64,000 nt of DNA from Salinimonas profundi (GTDB lineage Bacteria > Pseudomonadota > Gammaproteobacteria > Enterobacterales > Alteromonadaceae). Positions 39,877-47,972 of the stretch are shown piece after piece. The position numbers and the translations under genes were made by a program. Each line of letters starts with the position of its first letter. The stretch's first letter is position 1. The DNA lies in the NCBI RefSeq assembly GCF_014750655.1, contig NZ_JABBXD010000009.1, forward strand, positions 98,823 to 162,822, read 5' to 3'. A model generated the notes under the pieces. That model searched no databases, had not been told where the DNA came from, and saw only the letters and a program-made list of their open reading frames with translations.

Positions 39877-40389
39877 ATGAAAACTTCGTATATTGCGAGC
39901 GCAGCACTATCCGCGGTTGCGCTGACACTAAGTGCTTCTGCGTTTGCCAATCATCATAAAGACAAAGACATGATGGACATTGTGGCCACAGCACAATCCA
40001 ACCCACAATTTTCAACACTGGTTACCGCTATTCAGGCAGCGGGCATTACCGACACGTTGAAAGATTCCGGTGACCTGACTGTATTTGCGCCAACCAATGA
40101 AGCCTTTGAGGCGCTACCGGCGGATAAGCTGGATATGCTGTTAAAGCCGGAAAATAAGGAAAAATTGATAGACGTACTGACTTATCACGTCGTTGAAGGA
40201 AAAGTCATGGCCAGTGATGTAATGGACATGGACGCCGCAACGTCTTTAGAGGGAAGTGACATTGAAATTACGGTGGATGGCGATACAGTGATGGTAAATG
40301 ATGCCACCGTTATCAAAGCAGATGTTAAAGCCTCCAACGGTGTGATTCACGCCATCGATAAAGTTATCATGCCGAAGAAAAGTTACTAA
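39877..40389 (+). CDS. Secreted fasciclin (FAS1) domain protein
   Basis: A 170-residue exported protein with a signal peptide (cut near SAFANHH) and one FAS1 domain. FAS1 H1 and H2 motifs are visible: TVFAPTNEAFEAL and the C-terminal NGVIHAIDKVIMPKK. A YHVVEGKVMASDV strand supports the fold. FAS1 proteins take part in adhesion or envelope interactions. RBS AGGAGAATGAA is close. It is monocistronic. Confidence 0.9.
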   Translation: MKTSYIASAALSAVALTLSASAFANHHKDKDMMDIVATAQSNPQFSTLVTAIQAAGITDTLKDSGDLTVFAPTNEAFEALPADKLDMLLKPENKEKLIDVLTYHVVEGKVMASDVMDMDAATSLEGSDIEITVDGDTVMVNDATVIKADVKASNGVIHAIDKVIMPKKSY

Positions 40390-40490
40390 GTTTTCCAGGC
40401 TGCCTTCTCTCACTGCGCCATTTTTCATGCATTGTCTCACGCTGGTGGAACAACAAAATGGAATATGATGCAGTGAGGGGCCTGTATCAA

Positions 40491-41144
40491 TTATTGCATA
40501 ACAAAATACAATTCATTTATTACTATAAATATTCCCAGTCCGGCCAGCACAAATCCTGCCAGCAAATCTTGCCAGAATTTTAACTGATTATTGGTTTTGA
40601 GCAGTGTCGAGAACCCTTTCGCCACCGTGACCACGAAGAGATCAGAGCCAAAAGCGAGCAACGTATAAAGTCCCCCGAGCACCAAAAACTGAAGCTGAAT
40701 ATCCGAAGCGCCGGCTTGTGTAAACTGCGGCAAAAACGCGATGAAAAAGAGCACCGTTTTTGGATTAGTCAACTCGACGACCAGACTTTGAAGCAGCAGG
40801 TTCTCTCTGGTGTTTTCATCATTGTAACCGGTCGTAATCGCATCGGTTTTACCCTTATTGGCCTGGCGAATGGTTACCCAGCCCAATCCTATCAGATAAA
40901 GCGCGCCACATACCTTGATCAGCAAAAAGGTCTTTGGGAAGCTCAGTACTAACGCTGACATTCCTGCAGCCGAAAGCATGACATAAATGCAGCTTCCGAT
41001 TGCCATTCCAAGCGCTGCCGAAACGCCAGCCTGCCAGCCGCGGCTTAAGGTGCTGGCGACGATATACAAATTCGACGGCCCTGGCGAAAGCGTTAATGTG
41101 AGCGTTGCAATGATGAACACGGTCAGCAGATGCGCATCAGGCAT
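40491..41144 (-). CDS. LysE family amino-acid exporter
   Basis: A 217-residue protein with six predicted helices and the LysE/RhtB pattern: TLTLSPGPSNLYIVASTLSRGWQAGVSAALGMAIGS at the start and VELTNPKTVLFFIAFLPQF in the middle. It exports amino acids or related metabolites, probably threonine- or homoserine-like compounds, but the substrate is not predictable. It is divergent from grxB. Confidence 0.88.
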   Translation of the reverse strand: MPDAHLLTVFIIATLTLTLSPGPSNLYIVASTLSRGWQAGVSAALGMAIGSCIYVMLSAAGMSALVLSFPKTFLLIKVCGALYLIGLGWVTIRQANKGKTDAITTGYNDENTRENLLLQSLVVELTNPKTVLFFIAFLPQFTQAGASDIQLQFLVLGGLYTLLAFGSDLFVVTVAKGFSTLLKTNNQLKFWQDLLAGFVLAGLGIFIVINELYFVMQ

Positions 41145-41246
41145 GAAGTTTTCCCATGAAGTGTACTAATAACCGTTTCGCTGCGTAGGCACTATATTCG
41201 ATACATTTCTTTTTTTGTCACTTCGACCGGCTCATCAGGAGCAATT

Positions 41247-41900
41247 ATGATTACCCTTTATCAATATCAGCACTGCCCGTTTTGTCTGCGTGCAGATATG
41301 GTCGCGAATTATCTTGATATCAGACACCAGAAAGTTTACCTGCTTAACAATGATGAAGAAACGTCAATGCGGCTGATCAACAAAAAGTCAGTCCCAATTC
41401 TGGAGCTGGAAGACGGCACAGCAATCAGTGACAGCGAGCAAATTGTTAATCGGCTACAGGCCTTTAGCGATAAAAAGTTTATCTCAGACCAGGTTAATCA
41501 TGATGAGCAGCTTGAAGCGCTGCATAAAATTAAAAATGACATCGATGCCATGTTATTTCCTCGAACAATTTTGATAAAGCAGCCGGAGTTTTCCACGCAG
41601 TCCGCGAGAAACTATTATCAAAGTGAGAAGGAAGCCTTATTAGGCATGAGCTTTGACACCGCAATGGATAATTCAAAAACGTATCAGGCAGAAATTGAAA
41701 AAACACTTTCGAAGATGACTGATATCGTCTTGCCTTCTCAACACGATGACAGTCTGAGCTGGGCCGATCTGTATCTTTACCCATGGTTACGAAATCTGAC
41801 TATGATTAAAAACATCAAAATGAGGGAAAATCAGCGAAATTATCTTGAAGAGATTTCAGTGCTAACCAATACCATTGGTTACTCCCATAGAGCACAATAA
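41247..41900 (+). CDS. grxB: Glutaredoxin 2 (GrxB)
   Basis: A 217-residue GST-fold glutaredoxin, the same size as E. coli GrxB. The active-site CPFC is at Cys10 and Cys13; VPILELEDG gives the cis-proline glutathione site; the helical C-terminal domain includes LYLYPWLRNLTMIKNI, matching the family. It reduces disulfides and mixed disulfides with glutathione. RBS CAGGAGC precedes the ATG. It may share a message with the MAPEG gene, 55 bp downstream. Confidence 0.9.
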   Translation: MITLYQYQHCPFCLRADMVANYLDIRHQKVYLLNNDEETSMRLINKKSVPILELEDGTAISDSEQIVNRLQAFSDKKFISDQVNHDEQLEALHKIKNDIDAMLFPRTILIKQPEFSTQSARNYYQSEKEALLGMSFDTAMDNSKTYQAEIEKTLSKMTDIVLPSQHDDSLSWADLYLYPWLRNLTMIKNIKMRENQRNYLEEISVLTNTIGYSHRAQ

Positions 41901-41955
41901 CCCCACTTATGAACGCGTTTGAATAGTGATGGACAAAAAGTAAAAAGAGGCAATG

Positions 41956-42372
41956 ATGATAGAAAGTTATTGGTGGACCATGACCGGGCTATGGGTCATC
42001 TTATTGACGGTATTTGTACAAAACTTTATTGCGGCAGCTGCTCATGGGAAGTCAGACCACGCCGTGCCCGGCAAACTCGACGATGGATTAAGCCATGAGT
42101 CTTTTGTCTTTCGCTCTCACCGCACCTTTCATAACTCACTGGAAAACCTTTCAGTCTTTGTACTACCCGCCTTGCTCGCTATATTTGTGGGCGTTGAAGC
42201 CGCCCTGCTAGCAGCGCTGGTCTGGACCTATGCATCGGCTCGACTGATTCACATGGTACTTTACTACGTGATTGCCACGGAGAAGAACCCCAGTCCGCGC
42301 AGCTACTTTTTTCTGGCTGGCTGGCTAGCTACAGCAGCACTTTATGTGGTGGTCGCAATGCAGCTGTTCTGA
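41956..42372 (+). CDS. MAPEG family membrane protein
   Basis: A protein of about 138 residues with four predicted helices. Two ATGs lie in tandem (41953 and 41956); spacing from AGAGG favours the second. The central FVFRSHRTFHNSLENLSVFVLPALLAIF is the MAPEG signature, with the ENLxxF core. MAPEG proteins handle glutathione conjugates or eicosanoids in eukaryotes; bacterial roles are unclear. The neighbouring glutaredoxin makes a glutathione link plausible. Confidence 0.87.
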   Translation: MIESYWWTMTGLWVILLTVFVQNFIAAAAHGKSDHAVPGKLDDGLSHESFVFRSHRTFHNSLENLSVFVLPALLAIFVGVEAALLAALVWTYASARLIHMVLYYVIATEKNPSPRSYFFLAGWLATAALYVVVAMQLF

Positions 42373-42512
42373 GCAGTGCAACGCTACTGTTAAATATCAA
42401 ACGAACTACAATAAATACCTGGTTTTTATTTAAAAAGTGGTTCGTTTTATTTAAAGTGGAATGACGATGTAACTAGCGCGCTCAGTTGTAACGATTTCCC
42501 GCTTACGCTGGC

Positions 42513-43457
42513 GTGGCAGAAAAGGAAGCTACGTTGATTTTAAAACAAGATACTGGGCGCACGCTAAATGCCTGCACCGTTCTCATCGTAGATGATCAAC
42601 CCACCAGCCGCCTAATTATGACCTCCTTACTGGAAGACATAACCCAGTGTCATGCGGTTGCCGGTGCCACAGAGGCGCTGGACTATTGCGCGGCGCAATT
42701 ACCTGACCTGATTATCAGTGATGTCAGCATGCCTGAAATGAGTGGCCGGGAATTATGTGAAGCCCTGCGCAGTAACCAGTCAACCGCTAACATTCCGGTG
42801 ATGTTTGTCACCGGTTCAGACAGTGATGAAGAACAGGAAAAATGTTGGGAAGCCGGTGGCGTTGACTTTGTCACCAAACCCATTAACGCAACCACCTTTC
42901 GAAACCGCGTTAAAACGCAGCTCAATCATAAAATTAAGGCCGACCTGCTGGAACAGCTTATTTATACTGACCGACTGACCGGTGCCTTCAATCGGCATTA
43001 TATGGAAGAGCGTCTGCCTTTTATTGTAAAAGAGTGCGAGCGGGAATCTCTGCCACTGTCGATAGCATTGCTTGATATCGATTTTTTCAAACAGTACAAC
43101 GACGAATACGGTCACCTGACTGGCGACGAATGTCTCTGCCGGCTCACCAGGGCGGTAAATGACGCCCTGCTTCGTCCCATGGACAGAGTTGTCAGAGTAG
43201 GCGGTGAAGAATTTCTGCTGCTGCTACCAAACACGGATATCGACGGTGCCAAAATCGTTTGTAACCGTGTGCTGGAAACGGTGCGACGCTTACACATCCC
43301 TCATATTGGCTCACCCTTTCGTGAAATTACGGTAAGCATCGGTCTTGCGATGTATCAGTCGGGTATCAGTGAATCCGCGACAGTTGTTATCGCCGAAGCA
43401 GACAAGCTTTTGTACAAAGCCAAAAATGCCGGCCGCAATCAATTAGCTTATGAATAA
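42513..43457 (+). CDS. Response regulator with GGDEF output (diguanylate cyclase)
   Basis: A REC-GGDEF protein of about 314 residues. The receiver domain (about 22-140) has the phosphoacceptor Asp70 in ISDVSMPE. The cyclase domain carries GGEEF at 230-234 and, five residues before it, RPMD (221-224), an intact inhibitory I-site, so it should make c-di-GMP from GTP and be product-inhibited. A TTG at 42534 has a better ribosome site (GGAAG) than the GTG at 42513, so the true product may be seven residues shorter. It is followed 15 bp later by an Hpt gene. Confidence 0.9.
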   Translation: MAEKEATLILKQDTGRTLNACTVLIVDDQPTSRLIMTSLLEDITQCHAVAGATEALDYCAAQLPDLIISDVSMPEMSGRELCEALRSNQSTANIPVMFVTGSDSDEEQEKCWEAGGVDFVTKPINATTFRNRVKTQLNHKIKADLLEQLIYTDRLTGAFNRHYMEERLPFIVKECERESLPLSIALLDIDFFKQYNDEYGHLTGDECLCRLTRAVNDALLRPMDRVVRVGGEEFLLLLPNTDIDGAKIVCNRVLETVRRLHIPHIGSPFREITVSIGLAMYQSGISESATVVIAEADKLLYKAKNAGRNQLAYE

Positions 43458-43472
43458 CGGAGTACAGGTCTG

Positions 43473-43820
43473 ATGTCAGACGCTCTCATTACGTTTAACC
43501 GCGATGGCGCCCTGCGGCGTCTAATGAATAACGAGACACTGTTGAACCGCATTCTGGAAATCTTCTTTAGTCAGGCTGAAGAGCGCTTTTCGCAGATACG
43601 TCAGGATATACAACTGGGACGTTACACAGAGGCGCGGGCAACCGCCCACGGTCTTAAAGGGAGCGCAGGAGAGGTCGGCGCAGAACGACTTCATCGTTGC
43701 CTTGGCGACCTCGAGAAGGCCCTTACAGATAACAGTACTCAGGCAGAAGAATTGTATAAAGTCGCGGTAGTGGAATATCAGCAATTCAGCCAGCAGGCGA
43801 GACAGCCCGCCAGCAATTAG
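43473..43820 (+). CDS. Hpt (histidine phosphotransfer) protein
   Basis: A 115-residue helical protein with the Hpt core TAHGLKGSAGEVGAERL, phosphorylatable His59. It would pass phosphoryl groups between a hybrid kinase and a receiver. It is 15 bp after the diguanylate cyclase gene, so the receiver of that protein is the likely partner; no kinase is adjacent. The last four bases overlap the convergent membrane-protein gene. Confidence 0.88.
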   Translation: MSDALITFNRDGALRRLMNNETLLNRILEIFFSQAEERFSQIRQDIQLGRYTEARATAHGLKGSAGEVGAERLHRCLGDLEKALTDNSTQAEELYKVAVVEYQQFSQQARQPASN

Positions 43821-44542
43821 TGCTGGCCGACCATGTCAAAAGACTGCGTGCGCTGAGGCGCTGAAGGCTGGATATTAAAAACAATAAAAAAGATAAATGT
43901 TGAATACAGCGTCGCGGCCAGTAAAAACACAGCACTGATGTCTATCTGTAACATCATCCCTACCGGAATAACCTGTGCTATGGGTAGAAATGCCAAAAAT
44001 GCTTTGTGGTTAAATAGCAATTTAAGCCAGATTTTTTCGCCCTGCTGGCGTGAAAGGCTGAGCCCGTGACAGAAATAAGCCAGTACCAGTGGCAGAACCT
44101 GACTGACACAAATAGCGCTTGCCGTCATAATGATGCCACCAATCGCTACGGCATCCATCGACGACACGTTACCGGAGGCATCAGTTAACTGAGAAAGCTG
44201 AGCCGCTTCCAACAGAAAACCGGCCGCCGCGTAACCTGCCCAGCTCAAAACAGTGATACCCAGTGTAGCCGGCAGAATGATTTTTTGCTGGAATGCCAGT
44301 TCGCTCAATAAGCCTTGCAGTGAGCCCGTTCTGTACTGTGTTGTGATGACAGCGACAGACAGCCAGATTAATAACGAGTAGGCGCCCATCTTCAACGGGA
44401 ATGCGGCAAAGGGTACAACAGATACACCCACGCATAACAATGCGATGACGCCTGCAACGACTGGATGTTTGAAAAGAAAGGCTACTAACTCCCTGTAGGC
44501 ATCGATGTAATCCTGCTTCTTAAGATTTGTGTTGATCTGCAT
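43817..44542 (-). CDS. Yip1/DUF1282-like polytopic membrane protein, function unknown
   Basis: About 241 residues from the ATG at 44542 (MQINTNLKKQDYIDAYRELVAFLFKHP). Five or six hydrophobic segments are visible, with a long central loop (QLTDASGNVSSMDAV). The topology and small size resemble Yip1-type bacterial membrane proteins, but I recognise no diagnostic motif. It overlaps the stop of the Hpt gene by four bases, tail to tail. Confidence 0.6.
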   Translation of the reverse strand: MQINTNLKKQDYIDAYRELVAFLFKHPVVAGVIALLCVGVSVVPFAAFPLKMGAYSLLIWLSVAVITTQYRTGSLQGLLSELAFQQKIILPATLGITVLSWAGYAAAGFLLEAAQLSQLTDASGNVSSMDAVAIGGIIMTASAICVSQVLPLVLAYFCHGLSLSRQQGEKIWLKLLFNHKAFLAFLPIAQVIPVGMMLQIDISAVFLLAATLYSTFIFFIVFNIQPSAPQRTQSFDMVGQH

Positions 44543-44584
44543 ACTGCTACCCCGTGTGTTTACGCCTGTAAATATATCGGGCAC

Positions 44585-44933
44585 ACAGAAAAATTGAAGC
44601 GAGTTAGATTAAACATGGGTATGGCATCAGACAAGGGTGTATGCGAGAAAATACGCGCATTTTTTAACCATAATAGTGTTTTCAGACCTAACCTTCTGAA
44701 GGGTCTGTGAAAATCAGACTCCGCGCGTCTCTCAATCGTTTGTCTATCAAGTGAGCGCGCTTTTTCGAAAATGATTCGGGCTGCTTCTCAACAGATAACA
44801 GCAGCGCAATATTCCCGCCAAGTCTTATTTTTTTACAACAACCCCTGTGAAATGGCGTCATCGCCAAAATAGCAGAGTCAATGGATTTGCTGTAGCAATT
44901 AGAAAAAGCAATCCTGAAAAGGTATTACACAGA
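44585..44933. other. Intergenic stretch between the membrane protein gene and the tRNA-Leu repeats
   Basis: No gene is evident. A hairpin at 44676-44715 (listed separately) is the main structure. The last 20-30 bases (about 44910-44933) look like a degenerate start of the downstream repeat (CTGAAAAGG...CAG against CTGAGAAAGG...CAG). Confidence 0.45.
44676..44715. other. Extended hairpin of unknown role
   Basis: TTTTCAGACC and CCTT pair with AAGG and GGTCTGTGAAAA around a CTG loop, leaving a small TAA bulge. It could be a small RNA element or a degenerate terminator for the tRNA-side transcript. Confidence 0.35.
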
Positions 44934-45251
44934 GGCGGGTGAAGCAAGCGAGGTAGGCAAAGCATACGCTTTGCGCGCAGCTGAACGACAAAAATCTGTG
45001 ATTTTTGGCTGGATTAGTCCGCCGGGCTCATACTTCTGACGTGATTTTATTTTTAAACTTAAGGGAAAATCTGAGAAAGGATGGTGCCCAGGGGCGGGTG
45101 AAGCAAGCGAAGTAGGCAAAGCACCGCTTTGCGCGCAGCTGAACGACAAAAATCTGTGATTTTTGGCTGGATTAGTCCGCCGAGCTTATACTTCTGGCGT
45201 GATTTTATTTTTAAACTTAAGGGAAAAATCTGAGAAAGGATGGTGCCCAGG
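44934..45251. repeat. Two tandem 159-bp units that carry tRNA-Leu 3' ends
   Basis: Unit 1 spans 44934-45092 and unit 2 spans 45093-45251. They differ by a few substitutions and two compensating one-base indels. Each holds a GCAAAGC/GCTTTGC hairpin and an AAAAATC/GATTTTT hairpin and ends in the last bases of tRNA-Leu. The 16-base tRNA end is repeated exactly at 45082-45097 and at 45241-45256 (in the tRNA). The units lie downstream of the minus-strand tRNA gene, so each may supply a terminator-like hairpin. They have no coding function that I can support. Confidence 0.9.
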
Positions 45252-45327
45252 GGCGGACTTGAACCGCCACGACCGTGAGGTCACTAGCACCTGAAGCTAG
45301 CGTGTCTACCAATTTCACCACCTGGGC
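45241..45327 (-). tRNA. tRNA-Leu (anticodon CAG)
   Basis: An 87-base minus-strand tRNA. The acceptor stem GCCCAGG pairs with CCTGGGC, the 3' CCA is encoded, the D-loop has GGTAGAC, the anticodon arm is GCTAG-CTTCAGG-TGCTAG with CAG complementary to 45291-45293, a long variable arm (GTGACCTCACGGTCGT) marks a class II tRNA, and the T-arm reads GGCGG-TTCAAGT-CCGCC. All match bacterial tRNA-Leu(CAG). Confidence 0.95.
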
Positions 45328-45403
45328 CAACTACAACAGAATCTGAATGTCTGTCTCGCTGTGGGTGCGCAATTTACGCAAGCATCGTCTTCTTGTCAAT
45401 CAC

Positions 45404-46090
45404 TTATACGCGTTTTTTACCAATTTTTTTCACCGTCAGCGCGCCAGTGTGCGACAACGCAGTTACAGGCGCATCCACCGGAACCCCTAATTCACTTAAC
45501 TGTGCCAGCCATAGCTCGTAGCAAGCCTGCGCATCACACAGCGCGTCATGTAATGGCGTATCGGGTAACTTATAGCGCTTTCGACACTTATCCAGAGTAA
45601 GCATCGTTTGAGGATGCGTGCTTCCCTGCTTTTTTAATAAATATCTGGCTAACTGCATGGTGTCGACAACCACCAGCGTGGTTTCACAAAGCTGAAACCG
45701 ACGCGTAAGACGATTCAGTAAACCGACTTCCAGCGATGCGTGATGACATAGCAAAATATGCACTCCAAGCAACGGGAAAAGCCGCTTCGTAACATCGCTG
45801 ACCTTGCTACCGCTTTCCAGCACAGCGTCTGTCAGGCCATGAATCACCGGACTCTGTTCCAATGATTGATCAGTTTTAACTGTTGTGTAAAAGCTGGTAC
45901 GCGGTTCGATTCGCCCCCCGGTCCCGGCAACCCATCCCACAGAGGTAATGTGGGCGCGCTCGGTGTTCAGGCTGGTCAGCTCAAAATCAAGGGCAAGCAT
46001 TTTAGCGGTTAAAAGCGGCGATATTATCCGCTCGTCATCACTGTGCTCATGATTGCCCAGGTGAAGCATTTCTCGTATCCAGTTTATCAT
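45404..46090 (-). CDS. DEDDh 3'-5' exonuclease (DNA polymerase III epsilon-like)
   Basis: A 228-residue exonuclease-domain protein. Exo I is ALDFELTSL (DxE), Exo II lies around CHHASLEVGLLNRL and Exo III is PLHDALCDAQA with the catalytic His and Asp. It lacks the C-terminal polymerase-binding region of DnaQ, so it is a stand-alone exonuclease. It overlaps the upstream DUF294/CBS gene by four bases (ATGA), a pairing seen with DUF294/CBS proteins and the acetate-type symporter in other gammaproteobacteria. Confidence 0.88.
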   Translation of the reverse strand: MINWIREMLHLGNHEHSDDERIISPLLTAKMLALDFELTSLNTERAHITSVGWVAGTGGRIEPRTSFYTTVKTDQSLEQSPVIHGLTDAVLESGSKVSDVTKRLFPLLGVHILLCHHASLEVGLLNRLTRRFQLCETTLVVVDTMQLARYLLKKQGSTHPQTMLTLDKCRKRYKLPDTPLHDALCDAQACYELWLAQLSELGVPVDAPVTALSHTGALTVKKIGKKRV

Positions 46091-47922
46091 CCCATGCCAC
46101 CGCTAAAGTGCATAATAGCTGCCTGCTGCGCTCTGCTTATTGTTTTAAACGCTGCTTTTAACTGATGCTTTTCAATTGAGGATAATTGACTGACCCGAAC
46201 AAAATTATCTGTCGCATTATTGGTAAGCTGATGGCGCCAGCGTAGCCGTCCCAGAAACAGCCAGATATCCTTTAAATTTCTGGCATCACGCTGTGACAGG
46301 TAGCTGTTAGCCGGGAGTGCATTGAATCGCGACGCGGTGCCACTAATAGAAAGCTGCGCAGCAAGCGCGTAAAGCCTGGCCAGATTATTAATGATTGCCA
46401 CTGCCCCGGTTTTAATGTCGATAGCACCATCGACAGGTGCCTTTTTGGAAAAGACAAATTTCTGGAACATCGAAAGCGGCACTGCCATGTCTGCGGTACT
46501 GCGCGCCAGCGCAGCCAGAAAAATGCTGTCACTGAACATCGGCAGTCGCGCTTTTTGCAGGGCCTCAAATAGCTGACGATCGCCGGCCACCGCCCGCACA
46601 TCTAAAAATATATTGAATTCGAGAATAGCGGCGGGCGTAGGCTGCGAGACCCATTGCTGCGCTTCTTGAACTGCCTGAGATAACGATAACCGCAATGTCG
46701 GGTTGCTGGCCATAATATTGCCATCACACAGCTTTATCCCGCATTTAGCCAATCCCCTACATACATACTCAGTCATACCTGCAAACCAGGCGCTTTGGGC
46801 ATCATCCGGCGTCTTCGCCAGTAACAAACCATTATCCTGATCTGAGCCCATGGTCTGATCCTCCCTTGCCTGAGAGCCATACACCAGCCAGCACCAGTTT
46901 ATCGGTGCCTCACCATGTTCACGGCAATAAAAGTTAATTAACTTTCGGGTCATTATGTCTGTTGCCTGCGATAACACTTTACCTGCAATATCGAAATCGC
47001 CGGGCCGCTTCGCGTGCGATGCAAAGTAGTGAGGTATCTGCCAGGCCAGACGAGATAATTCGTACAAGCTGGACGCTTTTACCAGTTCTCCGATGATGAA
47101 CAGCACATTCGCCCTTTGCAAACGAATGACGTCAGAGGCGGTAATAATACCTACTGGCTCACGGCTATCCTTTCGTGTGACTGGCAGATGATGAATATTT
47201 CGCTCCGTCATCAGTGTCATCGCATCAAACAACGTTTGCTGCTCGTCAATCATAGCGGGCGCGGGTGTCATTACCTCGCTGACTGGCAGCGATACATCAA
47301 GTGCTGCCGCCACTACGCGATTTCTCAGGTCTCTATCGGTCACAATCCCTGCCAGCTTATTGTTGTTCACAATCAAAAGTGACGACACGCCGTGCCCGGA
47401 CATAATTTGCGCTGCATCATGGATAGTCGTGTCCACCGTCGTGGTAACGGGCGATTGCGTTATCGCCTCGTGAAGTGGCTTGTAAAGCCACATTGAATTA
47501 GAGCTTTGTAATGCGTGACTTTGTAGCGTGTCACTTTCCAGTGTTCTGAAAAAAACTTCTACATCTGCATTTTGTCGTGCTTCATTAAAGCCTTCTGCGC
47601 TGATGATATAAACAAGCCCGGCTTCATCAACACTGATGCTAAGTGGATCGCGGTTGTCATCAATTTGCGCCGAGTAATTAAAAAAGTCGCCATCGGACAA
47701 ATGCTGTGCACTGCCCTGCCCTTTTTTTACCGTGAACTGCCCGTTCTCAATCAGATACAAATCTGTGCTGTCACCAGGGATAAGCGATGACACATTTTGC
47801 GCGGAGAGATAAATAATACTGGTGTGACTCACTAATGCATTAAGCGCATCGGCTGAAAGGTTTTCAAATGGAGCAGCATGGGAAAGAAAATCAATCAGCT
47901 GCGGTGAAGCTGTTTCCATCAT
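46087..47922 (-). CDS. cNMP-binding / CBS / DUF294 nucleotidyltransferase-like protein
   Basis: A 611-residue signalling protein. In order: cyclic-nucleotide-binding-like domain (about 15-140), two CBS domains (about 165-285, with IVTDRDLRNRVVA and GIITASDVIRLQ), the DUF294 nucleotidyltransferase-like domain with VYGSQAREDQTMGSDQDNGLL (GS-X-AR and D-X-D metal site) and a DUF294_C helical end. The layout resembles GlnD-like uridylyltransferase regulators. Target is unknown. It is between the symporter genes and the exonuclease, all on the minus strand, and is likely tied to the carboxylate-uptake module. Confidence 0.88.
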   Translation of the reverse strand: MMETASPQLIDFLSHAAPFENLSADALNALVSHTSIIYLSAQNVSSLIPGDSTDLYLIENGQFTVKKGQGSAQHLSDGDFFNYSAQIDDNRDPLSISVDEAGLVYIISAEGFNEARQNADVEVFFRTLESDTLQSHALQSSNSMWLYKPLHEAITQSPVTTTVDTTIHDAAQIMSGHGVSSLLIVNNNKLAGIVTDRDLRNRVVAAALDVSLPVSEVMTPAPAMIDEQQTLFDAMTLMTERNIHHLPVTRKDSREPVGIITASDVIRLQRANVLFIIGELVKASSLYELSRLAWQIPHYFASHAKRPGDFDIAGKVLSQATDIMTRKLINFYCREHGEAPINWCWLVYGSQAREDQTMGSDQDNGLLLAKTPDDAQSAWFAGMTEYVCRGLAKCGIKLCDGNIMASNPTLRLSLSQAVQEAQQWVSQPTPAAILEFNIFLDVRAVAGDRQLFEALQKARLPMFSDSIFLAALARSTADMAVPLSMFQKFVFSKKAPVDGAIDIKTGAVAIINNLARLYALAAQLSISGTASRFNALPANSYLSQRDARNLKDIWLFLGRLRWRHQLTNNATDNFVRVSQLSSIEKHQLKAAFKTISRAQQAAIMHFSGGMG

Positions 47923-47937
47923 TTTCGTCCTGCCTTA

Positions 47938-47970
47938 AGGAAAAAAGCCCACCTGACGGCGGGCTTTGCG
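47938..47970 (-). terminator. Terminator downstream of the symporter gene
   Basis: On the minus strand AAAGCCCGCC pairs with GGTGGGCTTT around a 4-base loop, then Ts, between the symporter stop and the DUF294/CBS start. Confidence 0.82.
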
Positions 47971-47972
47971 TG

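Noticed and set aside
40410..40480. Inverted CTCACTGC/GCAGTGAG arms after the fasciclin gene as a terminator
   Set aside because: The arms are about 50 bases apart with no T run; pairing by chance is likely.
44925..45149. Possible 74-residue minus-strand gene inside the tandem repeats
   Set aside because: It is made of the repeat units themselves and so repeats its own sequence; it is an artefact of the tRNA-linked repeats.
44934..45251. CRISPR-like array
   Set aside because: Only two 159-bp direct units without unique spacers and no cas genes; the structure is a tandem duplication.
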